From: an uncultured Chitinophagaceae bacterium
GTDB lineage: Bacteria > Bacteroidota > Bacteroidia > Chitinophagales > Chitinophagaceae
Direction of reading: 5' to 3'
DNA: 19,997 nucleotides
Assembly (NCBI GenBank): GCA_937900675.1
Contig: CALCEA010000172.1
Coordinates: forward strand, 1 to 19,997
In this document: positions 8,315-16,455 of the stretch, piece by piece
Layout: the number at the start of each line of letters is the position of its first letter
Position numbering within the stretch: the stretch's first letter is position 1
Program-made: the position numbers and the translations under genes
The notes under the pieces: generated by a model
What the model saw: the letters and a program-made list of their open reading frames with translations, nothing else
Database searches by the model: none
Told to the model about the DNA's origin: nothing

Positions 8315-9370
8315 ATGGCAAAGTTAAATTTCGGTGGAACTGAAGAAAACGTAGTAACGCGTGAAGAGTTCCCTCTTTCAAAAGCACAGGAAGTTTTAAA
8401 GAACGAAACTGTAGCGGTAATTGGCTATGGTGTTCAAGGTCCTGGTCAAGCTTTAAACCAAAAAGAAAACGGTGTAAACGTAATCATTGGTCAAAGAAAA
8501 AATTCAAAATCTTGGGATAAGGCAGTAGCTGATGGATTCGTTCCAGGTGAAACTTTATTTGAAATAGAAGAAGCATTAGCAAAAGGAACTATTATCTGTT
8601 ATTTATTGAGTGATGCTGCACAGATCGCTATGTGGCCAACAGTAAAAAAACATTTAACTCCAGGTAAAGCATTGTATTTCTCTCACGGATTTGGTGTGAC
8701 TTACAAAGAGCAAACTGGTATTGTACCTCCAGCAGATGTGGATGTATTCTTAGTAGCTCCAAAAGGTTCTGGAACATCTTTAAGAAGAATGTTCTTACAA
8801 GGTCGTGGATTAAACTCAAGCTATGCCATCTTCCAAGATGCAACTGGTAAAGCATGGGATAGAGTAATTGCATTAGGTATTGCAATTGGTTCTGGTTATT
8901 TATTTGAAACAGATTTCAAAAAAGAAGTGTATTCAGATTTAACTGGAGAGCGTGGTACATTAATGGGTGCTATCCAAGGTATCTTCGCTGCACAATATGA
9001 AGTATTAAGAAAGAATGGTCACTCACCTTCTGAAGCTTTCAACGAAACTGTAGAAGAATTAACACAATCATTAATGCCATTGGTTGCTGAAAATGGTATG
9101 GATTGGATGTATGCAAACTGTTCAACTACAGCACAAAGAGGTGCGTTGGATTGGTGGAAGAAGTTCCGTGATGCAACATTACCTGTATTCTCTGATTTAT
9201 ACAATAGCGTAGCAACAGGTGCAGAAGCTGCAAGATCAATTGATTTAAACAGCAAGCCTGACTATCGTGAGAAATTAGAAGTTGAATTAGCTGAATTACA
9301 CAATAGTGAAATGTGGCAAGCTGGTAGAACTGTAAGAAGTTTAAGACCAGAGAACCAAAAAGGAAAATAA
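8315..9370 (+). CDS. ilvC: Ketol-acid reductoisomerase, class I
   Basis: Isomerises and reduces 2-acetolactate or 2-aceto-2-hydroxybutyrate to the dihydroxy acids used by IlvD. The 351 residues contain the Rossmann motif GYGVQGPG (37-44) and a cofactor loop with R61 and K62 followed by S64 and S66, which suggests NADPH. The magnesium ligands D208 and E212 lie in SDLTGERG, with a second acidic cluster at E244/E248. Length fits class I (short) enzymes, a little longer than the common 330-340. Codon use differs from its neighbours, with many more cgt arginine codons and more ttc, aac, tct and ggt, a pattern usual for highly expressed genes. ilvA follows after 23 bases. Confidence 0.97.
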   Translation: MAKLNFGGTEENVVTREEFPLSKAQEVLKNETVAVIGYGVQGPGQALNQKENGVNVIIGQRKNSKSWDKAVADGFVPGETLFEIEEALAKGTIICYLLSDAAQIAMWPTVKKHLTPGKALYFSHGFGVTYKEQTGIVPPADVDVFLVAPKGSGTSLRRMFLQGRGLNSSYAIFQDATGKAWDRVIALGIAIGSGYLFETDFKKEVYSDLTGERGTLMGAIQGIFAAQYEVLRKNGHSPSEAFNETVEELTQSLMPLVAENGMDWMYANCSTTAQRGALDWWKKFRDATLPVFSDLYNSVATGAEAARSIDLNSKPDYREKLEVELAELHNSEMWQAGRTVRSLRPENQKGK

Positions 9371-9393
9371 TTTATCTAGTAGAAGTAGAATCA

Positions 9394-10671
9394 ATGAGTG
9401 AAGTGAAACTAGTCGATAAACCTGCATTGGATATTCAGGGAGCTTATGCAAGATTGAAGCCGGTGGTAAATCATACCCCGCTTCAGTTAAATGCAAATCT
9501 CTCTAGAAAATACCAATGCAGGGTTTATTTAAAAAGAGAAGATCTGCAAATTGTGCGTTCTTATAAATTAAGAGGCGCTTACAATATGATGAGTCAATTA
9601 TCTGCAGAGCAATTGGCAAAGGGTGTGGTATGTGCAAGTGCAGGTAACCATGCGCAGGGTTTCGCCTATAGCTGTAAAAAGTTAAATGTGAAAGGCGTTG
9701 TCTTTATGCCTATCCCTTCTCCGCAACAAAAAGTGAATCAAACAAAAATGTTTGGTGAAGATTTTGTGGAAGTAAAACTAGTGGGTGACACTTTTGATGA
9801 TACCGCGATTGCTGCAAAAGCATATACGCAAGAACATGGAATGACATTTATACCTCCTTTTGATCATCCTTCTATAATTGAAGGACAGGCAACAGTAGGT
9901 GTAGAAATTTTGGAAGATTATAATCAATTAGAACAAACACCTGTCGATTATATCTTTATGCCAATTGGTGGTGGAGGACTGAGTGCTGGAGTGGGAACTT
10001 ATTTTAAACAAGCTTCCCCACATACAAAAGTGGTTGGTTTAGAACCAGAGGGAGCGCCAAGTATGTTGGCTGCTTTAAAAGCAAAACATCCAGTAGAATT
10101 GGAGACCATAGATAAGTTTGTGGATGGTGCTGCAGTAAAAAGAATTGGAGACATTACTTTTGCATTTTGTAAAGATGCATTAGATGATATGCATTTGGTG
10201 CCAGAAGGAAAAATCTGTTCTACCATTTTAAAAATGTATAATGAAGAAGCCATTGTAGTAGAACCTGCGGGAGCAATGAGTATAGCTACATTGGATGATT
10301 ATGCAGAACAAATAAAGGGAAAAAATATTGTTTGTATTGTGAGTGGAAGTAATAATGATATTGATAGAATGCAAGAGATAAAAGAACGATCTTTGGTGTA
10401 TGAAGGATTAAAACATTATTTTTTAATTCGTTTTGCACAAAGACCAGGTGCATTAAAAGATTTTGTGAATTTGGTATTGGGTCCTACAGATGATATTACT
10501 AGGTTTGAGTACATGCAAAAACACAATAAAGAAGCGGGTCCGGCATTAGTGGGATTGGAATTAAAGACGAAAGAAGATTATGATATTTTAATGGAGAACA
10601 TGAAAAAATATCAGATTAATTATACGGAGATTAATAAAGATGATGATAATATGTATGGCTATTTAATTTAG
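9394..10671 (+). CDS. ilvA: Threonine dehydratase (deaminase), biosynthetic, short type
   Basis: PLP enzyme deaminating threonine to 2-oxobutyrate, the first step committed to isoleucine. It links the threonine genes downstream to the ilv genes upstream. The 425 residues have the fold-II catalytic domain, with the PLP lysine K58 in RSYKLRGAYN (the common form is SFKLRGA, so F is replaced by Y) and the phosphate-binding loop GGGGLSAG. One ACT-like C-terminal domain follows at about 335-425 (YFLIRFAQRPGAL). This matches the shorter type with one regulatory domain, known from Bacillus, not the two-domain enterobacterial IlvA of about 515 residues. The ACT-like domain and operon context argue against a catabolic TdcB or a serine racemase. 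Confidence 0.95.
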   Translation: MSEVKLVDKPALDIQGAYARLKPVVNHTPLQLNANLSRKYQCRVYLKREDLQIVRSYKLRGAYNMMSQLSAEQLAKGVVCASAGNHAQGFAYSCKKLNVKGVVFMPIPSPQQKVNQTKMFGEDFVEVKLVGDTFDDTAIAAKAYTQEHGMTFIPPFDHPSIIEGQATVGVEILEDYNQLEQTPVDYIFMPIGGGGLSAGVGTYFKQASPHTKVVGLEPEGAPSMLAALKAKHPVELETIDKFVDGAAVKRIGDITFAFCKDALDDMHLVPEGKICSTILKMYNEEAIVVEPAGAMSIATLDDYAEQIKGKNIVCIVSGSNNDIDRMQEIKERSLVYEGLKHYFLIRFAQRPGALKDFVNLVLGPTDDITRFEYMQKHNKEAGPALVGLELKTKEDYDILMENMKKYQINYTEINKDDDNMYGYLI

Positions 10672-10684
10672 TTATACGAATTCT

Positions 10685-10714
10685 AAGATGAGTCTCTCGA
10701 AGAAGACTCGTCTT
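10685..10714 (+). terminator. Hairpin between ilvA and thrA (partial terminator, attenuator or processing site)
   Basis: Arms AAGATGAGTCT (10685-10695) and AGACTCGTCTT (10704-10714) pair over 11 positions with one G-U pair, around an 8-base loop. Only TTT then an A-rich run follows, a poor U-tract, so full termination is doubtful. It ends 15 bases before the thrA start. Possible roles are partial terminator, RNA-processing or stability element. No threonine- or isoleucine-rich leader peptide is present, so classical attenuation is unlikely. Confidence 0.6.
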
Positions 10715-10729
10715 TAAAATTAAATTTAT

Positions 10730-13192
10730 ATGCAGGTTTTAAAATTTGGAGGAAGTTCAGTTGGAAGTGCAGAAGCAATAGACAAGGTAATAGCTATTGT
10801 AACGGAAAGCAGTAAAAAAGAGCCTACTATTGTAGTGGTATCAGCTATGAGTGGAGTGACGGATCAATTATTGATGTTGGCGCAAAGTGCATCACAAGGC
10901 AACGAGGCATATAAAACCATTATTCAAAATATTGAACAAAAGCATTTAGATGCAGTAAGAGCTTTATTGCCCATACAACAGCAATCAGGCACTTTAAGCA
11001 TGGTAAAGCAATTATTGAATGAATTAGAATCTAATTGCGAAGGATTATTCATGTTAAGAGAGTTATCTATGCGTATGCAAGATAAAATCATCTCTTTTGG
11101 TGAAATCTTATCATCAAAAATTATCAGTGCTGCATTTGAATCTAGAGGTATCAAACAACAATGGGTTGATTCTAGAAATTTAATCAAAACAGATAGCAAG
11201 TATTTTAATGCAGTAGTGAATAAAGAATTAACTGATTCAACTATTCAGGCATATTTTTCTGCTAAAGAAAATAATTCATTTGATGTTTATATGGCTCCAG
11301 GCTTTATCGCTTCAGATAAAGATGGTAACACAACAACATTAGGCAGAGGCGGATCTGATTATACAGGTGCTATTTATGCTGCAGCCTTAAAAGCTAGTGC
11401 TTTAGAAATATGGACAGATGTTTCAGGAATGATGACGGCTGATCCAAGAATGGTAAGCAATGCCAAAGAGATTCCACAAATTTCTTATCAAGAAGCCATG
11501 GAGTTGTCTCATTTTGGTGCAAAGATTATTTATCCTCCAACCATTCAGCCGGTAATGTATCAAAACATACCAGTATGGATTAAGAATACTTTTGAACCTA
11601 ATCATCCAGGAACCATCATTGAAAATAATTCACCTAAGGATGATAATTTTATCCGTGGTATTTCAAGTATCAAGGATTTATGTTTATTGAGTTTGGAAGG
11701 TGCGGGCATGGTTGGTATACCAGGTTTCTCCAAAAGATTATTTGATGCATTGGCTAAAAAATTAATCAATGTTATATTAATTACACAGAGTTCTTCTGAG
11801 CATTCAATATGTGTGGGTGTGAATGTACAAGACGCACATCAAGCTAAACTAGCAGTGGATGCCGAGTTTGAGCAAGAGATCAATACACAAAAAGTAGAGC
11901 CATTAATCATAGAGAAAGATTTATCAATCATCGCTTTGGTGGGTGAGCAAATGAAAAATCATCCTGGCGTGAGTGGTAAGATGTTTGGCGTGTTGGGAAG
12001 AAATGGTATTAATGTAAGAGCTATTGCACAGGGTTCATCAGAAAAAAATATTACAGCTGTTATTGCTAGTTCGGATGTTAAAAAAGCAATCAATGTATTA
12101 CATGAAGAGTTTTTTGAAACAACGTATAAGCAATTAAATATTTATGTAGCAGGTGCTGGTAATGTGGGTGGTAAGCTGATTAATCAAATACAAAAACAAG
12201 CAGAGTACTTAAAAAAATCATTAAGACTGCAAATAAATATCGTAGGTATTGCTAATAGTAAGAAGCAATTAATCAATGTGGATGGATTGGATTTAACTAA
12301 TTGGAAAGACCAATTAGCCAATGCTAAACCTGGTGGTATTGCAGATTATGTACAGGCTATTTTGGAAAACAATTTGCGCAATAGTGTATTTGTGGATGTA
12401 ACAGCCCATGAGACAGTAGCGAATGTATATGCACAATTGTTAGAGAAAGCAGTATCGGTAGTGGCTTGTAATAAAATTGCATGTTCATCACCATATGCAA
12501 ACTATGCTAAGTTAAAATCATTGGCTAGACAATACAATGCAGCATTCTTATTTGAAACCAATGTGGGTGCAAGTTTACCGATTATTGGTACATTGAACGA
12601 TTTAGTAAGAAGTGGAGACAGCATTAATAAAATTGAAGCAGTATTATCTGGTACATTAAATTTTGTGTTCAATAATTATGCTGGTGGAAAAGATGGCAAG
12701 AGCTTTGCACAAGTAGTGAAGCAAGCACAAGAGGAGGGTTACACAGAGCCAGATCCAAGATTGGATTTAGGTGGAACAGATGTAATGCGTAAGATTATGA
12801 TCTTAGCGCGTGAAGCAGGACAGAAAATAGAAATGGAAGATATAAGTAATAATGCTTTCTTGCCTGCTTCTTGTTTTAACGGATCTGTTACAGATTTTTA
12901 TATAGAGATGGAAAAGCAAGAAGATCATTTCAAGAAATTATATGAAGCTGCTGCCGCTGAAGGATGTAAATTAAAATTTGTAGCATCTTTTGAAAATGGA
13001 AAAGCCAAAGTAGGTTTACAACATATTCAACCAAGCTCGGATTTTTATCATTTGTATGGAAAGGATAATCTAGTATTATTTTATAGTATGCGTTATCCTG
13101 AATTACCTTTGGTGATCAAAGGAGCAGGTGCTGGAGCAGATGTAACAGCATCGGGCGTATTTGCAGATATTATAAGAGCAGCAAGAGTTTAA
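10730..13192 (+). CDS. thrA: Bifunctional aspartokinase / homoserine dehydrogenase
   Basis: A two-enzyme fusion: the N-terminal half phosphorylates aspartate and the C-terminal half reduces aspartate semialdehyde to homoserine. The 820 residues are of normal ThrA/MetL length. Order: aspartokinase domain about 1-290 (LKFGGSSVG at 4-12, GRGGSDYTGA at about 205-214, HFGAKIIYPP at 261-270); two ACT-type regulatory segments at about 310-385 and 397-460; then homoserine dehydrogenase from about 468, with NAD(P)-binding GAGNVGG (475-481), EGYTEPDPRLDLGGTD at about 669-684, and AGAGADVTASGVFADI near the end. ACT segments suggest threonine feedback, as in E. coli ThrA. The gene follows ilvA by 58 bases containing a hairpin. 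The intermediate enzyme (Asd) is not encoded in the window. Confidence 0.97.
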   Translation: MQVLKFGGSSVGSAEAIDKVIAIVTESSKKEPTIVVVSAMSGVTDQLLMLAQSASQGNEAYKTIIQNIEQKHLDAVRALLPIQQQSGTLSMVKQLLNELESNCEGLFMLRELSMRMQDKIISFGEILSSKIISAAFESRGIKQQWVDSRNLIKTDSKYFNAVVNKELTDSTIQAYFSAKENNSFDVYMAPGFIASDKDGNTTTLGRGGSDYTGAIYAAALKASALEIWTDVSGMMTADPRMVSNAKEIPQISYQEAMELSHFGAKIIYPPTIQPVMYQNIPVWIKNTFEPNHPGTIIENNSPKDDNFIRGISSIKDLCLLSLEGAGMVGIPGFSKRLFDALAKKLINVILITQSSSEHSICVGVNVQDAHQAKLAVDAEFEQEINTQKVEPLIIEKDLSIIALVGEQMKNHPGVSGKMFGVLGRNGINVRAIAQGSSEKNITAVIASSDVKKAINVLHEEFFETTYKQLNIYVAGAGNVGGKLINQIQKQAEYLKKSLRLQINIVGIANSKKQLINVDGLDLTNWKDQLANAKPGGIADYVQAILENNLRNSVFVDVTAHETVANVYAQLLEKAVSVVACNKIACSSPYANYAKLKSLARQYNAAFLFETNVGASLPIIGTLNDLVRSGDSINKIEAVLSGTLNFVFNNYAGGKDGKSFAQVVKQAQEEGYTEPDPRLDLGGTDVMRKIMILAREAGQKIEMEDISNNAFLPASCFNGSVTDFYIEMEKQEDHFKKLYEAAAAEGCKLKFVASFENGKAKVGLQHIQPSSDFYHLYGKDNLVLFYSMRYPELPLVIKGAGAGADVTASGVFADIIRAARV

Positions 13193-13215
13193 TAAATTAG
13201 ATATAATTTAGAAGA

Positions 13216-14175
13216 ATGAATCAATGGATACAAATCAAATCACCTGCTACCGTGGCCAACATGGTATGTGGTTTTGATATTCTCGGTTTTGCCGTAGAGA
13301 GTCCATATGATGAAATGGAAATGCGCTTAGTGCCAAGAGCTGCCGGTCAAACTGCTGCAGAAGCCATCAAGATTATCAATATTGATGCTTATAATTTACC
13401 AACAGAACCAGAGAAGAATGTAGCAGGTGCTGCATTGATTGCATTGATAGAAGAATATGAAGAAAAGCAAATGGGTTCAACACCATTGGCATTTGAAGTA
13501 AAGATTAATAAGCTGATTAAACCAGGTTCTGGTGTGGGTTCAAGTGCAGCTAGTTCTGCTGGAGCTGTAGTGGGTGCGAATCATTTATTAGGTAATATCT
13601 TTTCAAAAGATGATCTAGTGCGATTTGCCATGAATGGAGAAAAAGTGGCATCCGGCGTAAAGCATGCAGATAATATTGCTCCGTGTATTTTTGGTGGCGT
13701 AACATTAGTGAGATCTATATTCCCTTTAGAAATTATTGCATTGCCTTCACCAAGTTTACATGTGACTATTGTGCATCCACAAATTGAAGTAAGAACTGCA
13801 GATGCAAGAAGTATCTTAAGACAGAATGTACAATTAAAAGATGCCATTAAGCAATGGGGAAATATTGCAGGTTTGGTTGCTGGATTAATGAAAGGAGATT
13901 ATGATTTAATTGGAAGATCATTGGAAGATGTGATTATAGAACCAGTTAGATCTATTTTAATACCTGGTTTTGATGAATTAAAGAAAGCATGTATTGCTGC
14001 CGGTGCACTAGGTGGAGGTATATCAGGATCAGGTCCATCTATCTTTTTCTTAAGCAAAGAAAAAGAAACTGCTATCAAGGTGGAAGATGCGATGAAGGAA
14101 TTATATACTCGCTTGGGATTAGCACATCATACTTATGTAACCAGTATCAATCAAAGCGGCGTTCAAATAATTTAA
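13216..14175 (+). CDS. thrB: Homoserine kinase
   Basis: GHMP-family kinase that phosphorylates homoserine, supplying the substrate of threonine synthase. The 319 residues include the glycine/serine-rich ATP-binding motif PGSGVGSSAASSAGA (103-117) and a second glycine motif GALGGGISGSGPS toward the C-terminus, both diagnostic of the ThrB branch. It lies 23 bases after thrA, with no hairpin in the gap, and 46 bases before thrC. The ATG at 13216 gives an N-terminus (WIQIKSPATVANMVCGFD) typical of the family. Confidence 0.96.
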   Translation: MNQWIQIKSPATVANMVCGFDILGFAVESPYDEMEMRLVPRAAGQTAAEAIKIINIDAYNLPTEPEKNVAGAALIALIEEYEEKQMGSTPLAFEVKINKLIKPGSGVGSSAASSAGAVVGANHLLGNIFSKDDLVRFAMNGEKVASGVKHADNIAPCIFGGVTLVRSIFPLEIIALPSPSLHVTIVHPQIEVRTADARSILRQNVQLKDAIKQWGNIAGLVAGLMKGDYDLIGRSLEDVIIEPVRSILIPGFDELKKACIAAGALGGGISGSGPSIFFLSKEKETAIKVEDAMKELYTRLGLAHHTYVTSINQSGVQII

Positions 14176-14181
14176 ATTAAA

Positions 14182-14205
14182 AAGAGTTCTTAATTAGAGA
14201 CTCTT
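14182..14205 (+). terminator. Hairpin between thrB and thrC
   Basis: Arms AAGAGTT (14182-14188) and GACTCTT (14199-14205) pair over 7 positions with one G-U pair. Two more pairs, CT with AG (89-90 and 96-97), extend the stem if A14198 is bulged, leaving loop TAATT. No U-tract follows, so it is a weak terminator at best; the thrC start is 16 bases further on. The GAGT/ACTC core resembles the ilvA-thrA hairpin read in the opposite sense. Confidence 0.45.
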
Positions 14206-14221
14206 CTTGAAATAGTATACA

Positions 14222-15610
14222 ATGCATTATTATAGTTTAGGAAAAATATCACCCAATGTAGATTTTAAAACAGCTGCTATTACTGGACAAGCGCCAGATA
14301 AGGGTTTGTATTTTCCATCCGAGATACCACAGTTTTCCAAGGAACAAATTGAAAGATTCAAAACATTAGATAAAGCTACATTGGCTTTTGAAGTAATGAA
14401 GCCTTATGTGGCAGGAACAATAGATGATGCTAGTTTACAAACCATTTGTGCAGAGACAGTCAATTTTGATTTTCCTTTGGTTGCTATTACAGAGCAAATT
14501 ATTTCTTTGGAATTATTTCATGGCCCAACCCTAGCTTTTAAAGATGTGGGTGCAAGATTTATGAGTAGATGTTTGGGCTATTTTGCGAAGCAATCAGCAA
14601 TTGCAAAATCTCTAGAGAAAAATACTATTTCAAAAGACACTACTGTATTAGTTGCTACATCAGGCGATACAGGTGGTGCAGTAGCGAATGGATTTTTAGG
14701 TGTGGAAGGTGTGAATGTGATTATATTATATCCAAAAGGCAAAGTAAGTCCAATACAAGAATTACAATTAACTACCTGCGGACAAAATATTACAGCCTTA
14801 GAAGTGGACGGAAGTTTTGACGATTGTCAAGCCATAGTAAAAGATGCTTTTATGGACGCAGACTTAAATGCAGCTTATAATTTAACCTCAGCCAATTCTA
14901 TCAATGTTGCTAGATGGTTGCCACAGCAATTGTATTATTTCTTTGCATGGCAACAATGGGTGAAAGAATATGGCGATAATACACCTATGCATATTGTTGT
15001 GCCTAGTGGTAATTTTGGAAATATCTGTGCAGGTATGATGGCTAAAGCATCTGGCTTGCCATTAGGACATTTTGTGGCAGCATGTAATGCCAACAATGTG
15101 GTCACAAGATATTTGGCAACAGAAAAATACGAAGTAAAGAAAGCAGTATCTACTATTTCTAATGCGATGGATGTTGGTAATCCAAGTAATTTTGTGCGCA
15201 TTATGGAAATCATGCATCAAGATTTCCCCACTTTAGTGAAAGCATTGAGTAGTTATAGTTATGATGATATCAATACACAAGCTACCATTACAAGAGTATA
15301 CAATGATTATGGATATACATTAGATCCACATGGTGCTGTAGCTTTTTTAGCAGCTGAAGAATTTATACATGATCATGAATATCAGATCACACACTTTAAT
15401 CATACCACAGAAGCCAGTCCAGTGAGAACTATTATTTTAGAAACAGCGCATCCAGTAAAGTTTCCAGAAGTAGTAGAAGAAGCTATTGGACAAACTATTG
15501 AAGTGCCTGCTTCTGTTCAATTCTTATTAGACAAAGAAAAAGTAGCTATCCCAATGGGTGCTAGCTTTGGCGTCTTTAAATCTTGGATGTTAAATAAGGT
15601 TGGGGCTTAA
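14222..15610 (+). CDS. thrC: Threonine synthase
   Basis: PLP enzyme converting O-phosphohomoserine to threonine, which also feeds IlvA. The 462 residues include the PLP lysine K107 in GPTLAFKDVGARFM, then TSGDTGGAVANGF for phosphate binding. Length and motifs fit the E. coli-type class (about 430-460 residues), not the shorter Bacillus type. It is the last gene of the amino-acid cluster. Its TAA stop (15608-15610) overlaps the stop of the convergent toxin gene through a shared TTAA. I see no terminator after it, so operon transcripts may run antisense into the toxin-antitoxin pair. Confidence 0.96.
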   Translation: MHYYSLGKISPNVDFKTAAITGQAPDKGLYFPSEIPQFSKEQIERFKTLDKATLAFEVMKPYVAGTIDDASLQTICAETVNFDFPLVAITEQIISLELFHGPTLAFKDVGARFMSRCLGYFAKQSAIAKSLEKNTISKDTTVLVATSGDTGGAVANGFLGVEGVNVIILYPKGKVSPIQELQLTTCGQNITALEVDGSFDDCQAIVKDAFMDADLNAAYNLTSANSINVARWLPQQLYYFFAWQQWVKEYGDNTPMHIVVPSGNFGNICAGMMAKASGLPLGHFVAACNANNVVTRYLATEKYEVKKAVSTISNAMDVGNPSNFVRIMEIMHQDFPTLVKALSSYSYDDINTQATITRVYNDYGYTLDPHGAVAFLAAEEFIHDHEYQITHFNHTTEASPVRTIILETAHPVKFPEVVEEAIGQTIEVPASVQFLLDKEKVAIPMGASFGVFKSWMLNKVGA

Positions 15611-16032
15611 TTTGCAGAAATTCTTTTTAAAAATGAAGATGCATTTAATATTGGCATAGTTTCACTTGAAGCTTTTATTAATTGCTTATCACTTGTTAAA
15701 AAATAATCCATCTTATAAGTTAAAGCAGTTTGAACTTGAATTGCATCTTCAATATCTTTAAGATTCATAAATAATGCTTTTTGAATATCTTCTTTAGGAA
15801 GATCTACAATAGATATAAATGAAAGCAAATTCAATAAAATTTGTTTTGTTTTATCGATATTATATTTCTTAATCAAAAAATAAGATATGGTATGTATGGT
15901 TGCTCCACATACAAAACCTCTTAAAGTACCTTTTTCCACTTCTTTGATTACCGTTTCAATATCGTTGTGATTATTTCTAAGAAGTGTAAGATCTAAAAGA
16001 GCATTAACATCAAAATATATTTTATAAGCCAT
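15607..16032 (-). CDS. vapC: PIN-domain toxin of a VapBC-type pair
   Basis: Predicted PIN-domain ribonuclease of 141 residues, acting as the toxin of a type II toxin-antitoxin pair. Acidic catalytic candidates are D8 (IYFDVNALLDL, with D14 nearby), D93/E95/D96 (LKDIEDAIQ) and D115 (LTSDKQ). The middle motif ATIHTISYFLIKK lacks a clear glutamate; in the PIN_3-like subfamily common in Bacteroidota this helix usually carries N/T residues, so the site is not necessarily dead. The ATG at 16032 overlaps the end of the antitoxin gene by 11 bases, a usual toxin-antitoxin arrangement implying coupled translation. RNA target unknown; the symbol is by family type only. Confidence 0.85.
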   Translation of the reverse strand: MAYKIYFDVNALLDLTLLRNNHNDIETVIKEVEKGTLRGFVCGATIHTISYFLIKKYNIDKTKQILLNLLSFISIVDLPKEDIQKALFMNLKDIEDAIQVQTALTYKMDYFLTSDKQLIKASSETMPILNASSFLKRISAN

Positions 16033-16261
16033 ATTTTTTCATTTTGCCTTTATAATATTCTTCTTTCCAATCAAAATTCTCATCAATATCTGGTTTTGGT
16101 AAGGATCTTAATAAATCTACCAAGGATTGTTTCTTAGTTTGAGTGATTACTTTAAAGTATTCCTCCACCAGTTCAGACACACTTGTATTTTTTCGGGTGG
16201 CATATAACTTCACCTCCTCCAATAGGGATTGCTCAATGGTTAAATTCAATCTTGCTTTCAT
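16022..16261 (-). CDS. Antitoxin of the VapBC-type pair (DUF6364-like)
   Basis: A 79-residue protein encoded just ahead of the PIN toxin and overlapping it by 11 bases. The N-terminal half (ARLNLTIEQSLLEEVKLYA) has the short strand plus amphipathic helix of ribbon-helix-helix DNA-binding antitoxins, followed by KNTSVSELVEEYF. The acidic, aromatic C-terminal tail (DENFDWKEEYYKG) is the usual toxin-wrapping part. It looks like the DUF6364 family. I chose the ATG at 16261; an in-frame ATG at 16315 would add 18 residues unlike the family and would lie upstream of the -7 box. Expected to bind its partner and repress the operon. Confidence 0.83.
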   Translation of the reverse strand: MKARLNLTIEQSLLEEVKLYATRKNTSVSELVEEYFKVITQTKKQSLVDLLRSLPKPDIDENFDWKEEYYKGKMKKYGL

Positions 16262-16273
16262 AGTATTGATTGC

Positions 16274-16283
16274 TAGTACACTA
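16274..16283 (-). promoter_or_regulatory. Candidate operator of the vapBC-type operon
   Basis: TAGT and ACTA form a small inverted repeat with a 2-base spacer, between the -7 box and the antitoxin start. Ribbon-helix-helix antitoxins bind short inverted repeats of this size in their own promoter. The element is short, so chance is possible. Confidence 0.3.
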
Positions 16284-16291
16284 CAAAAATA
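16284..16291 (-). promoter_or_regulatory. Candidate Bacteroidota -7 box for the vapBC-type operon
   Basis: Minus-strand TATTTTTG is a perfect fit to the Bacteroidota -7 consensus TAnnTTTG and lies 22 bases upstream of the antitoxin ATG. No convincing -33 TTG is seen at the usual distance. Confidence 0.5.
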
Positions 16292-16344
16292 CGCATATAT
16301 TGAATTTGTGCGCATAAATCATTAATTTTTGAATGGAGGGTAAA

Positions 16345-16352
16345 TATATTTG
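16345..16352 (+). promoter_or_regulatory. Candidate -7 box upstream of the GH43 gene
   Basis: TATATTTG fits TAnnTTTG exactly and lies 103 bases upstream of the GH43 ATG. A TTTG at 16328-16331 could be the -33 element, but its spacing of about 13 bases is short. If used, the 5' untranslated region would be about 95 bases and would include the TATTTA repeats at 16373-16394. Confidence 0.35.
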
Positions 16353-16372
16353 ATCCATTTGCCTCAAAATCA

Positions 16373-16394
16373 GGTATTTATACTCTATTTAGAT
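16373..16394 (+). repeat. TATTTA direct repeat at 11-base period, copy 1 (upstream of GH43)
   Basis: GGTATTTATAC is followed directly by TCTATTTAGAT, placing TATTTA twice exactly 11 bases apart, about one helical turn. The 19 bases from 16373 match those from 19036 at 18 positions, and both copies are intergenic. The layout suggests paired half-sites for a DNA-binding dimer, or a shared untranslated-region element. No regulator can be named from sequence alone. Confidence 0.55.
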
Positions 16395-16455
16395 ATACAT
16401 TTTAGACTATATGTTCAATAAATAATTAGGTATATTTAAAGATCAAACCAGCACT

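Noticed and set aside
10672..10729. Threonine/isoleucine attenuator with leader peptide
   Set aside because: No short frame rich in threonine or isoleucine codons precedes the hairpin and no alternative antiterminator pairing is evident.
14569..14820. Plus-strand frame of 83 codons inside thrC
   Set aside because: Out of frame with the well-supported thrC; arginine/cysteine/tyrosine-rich translation without family likeness.
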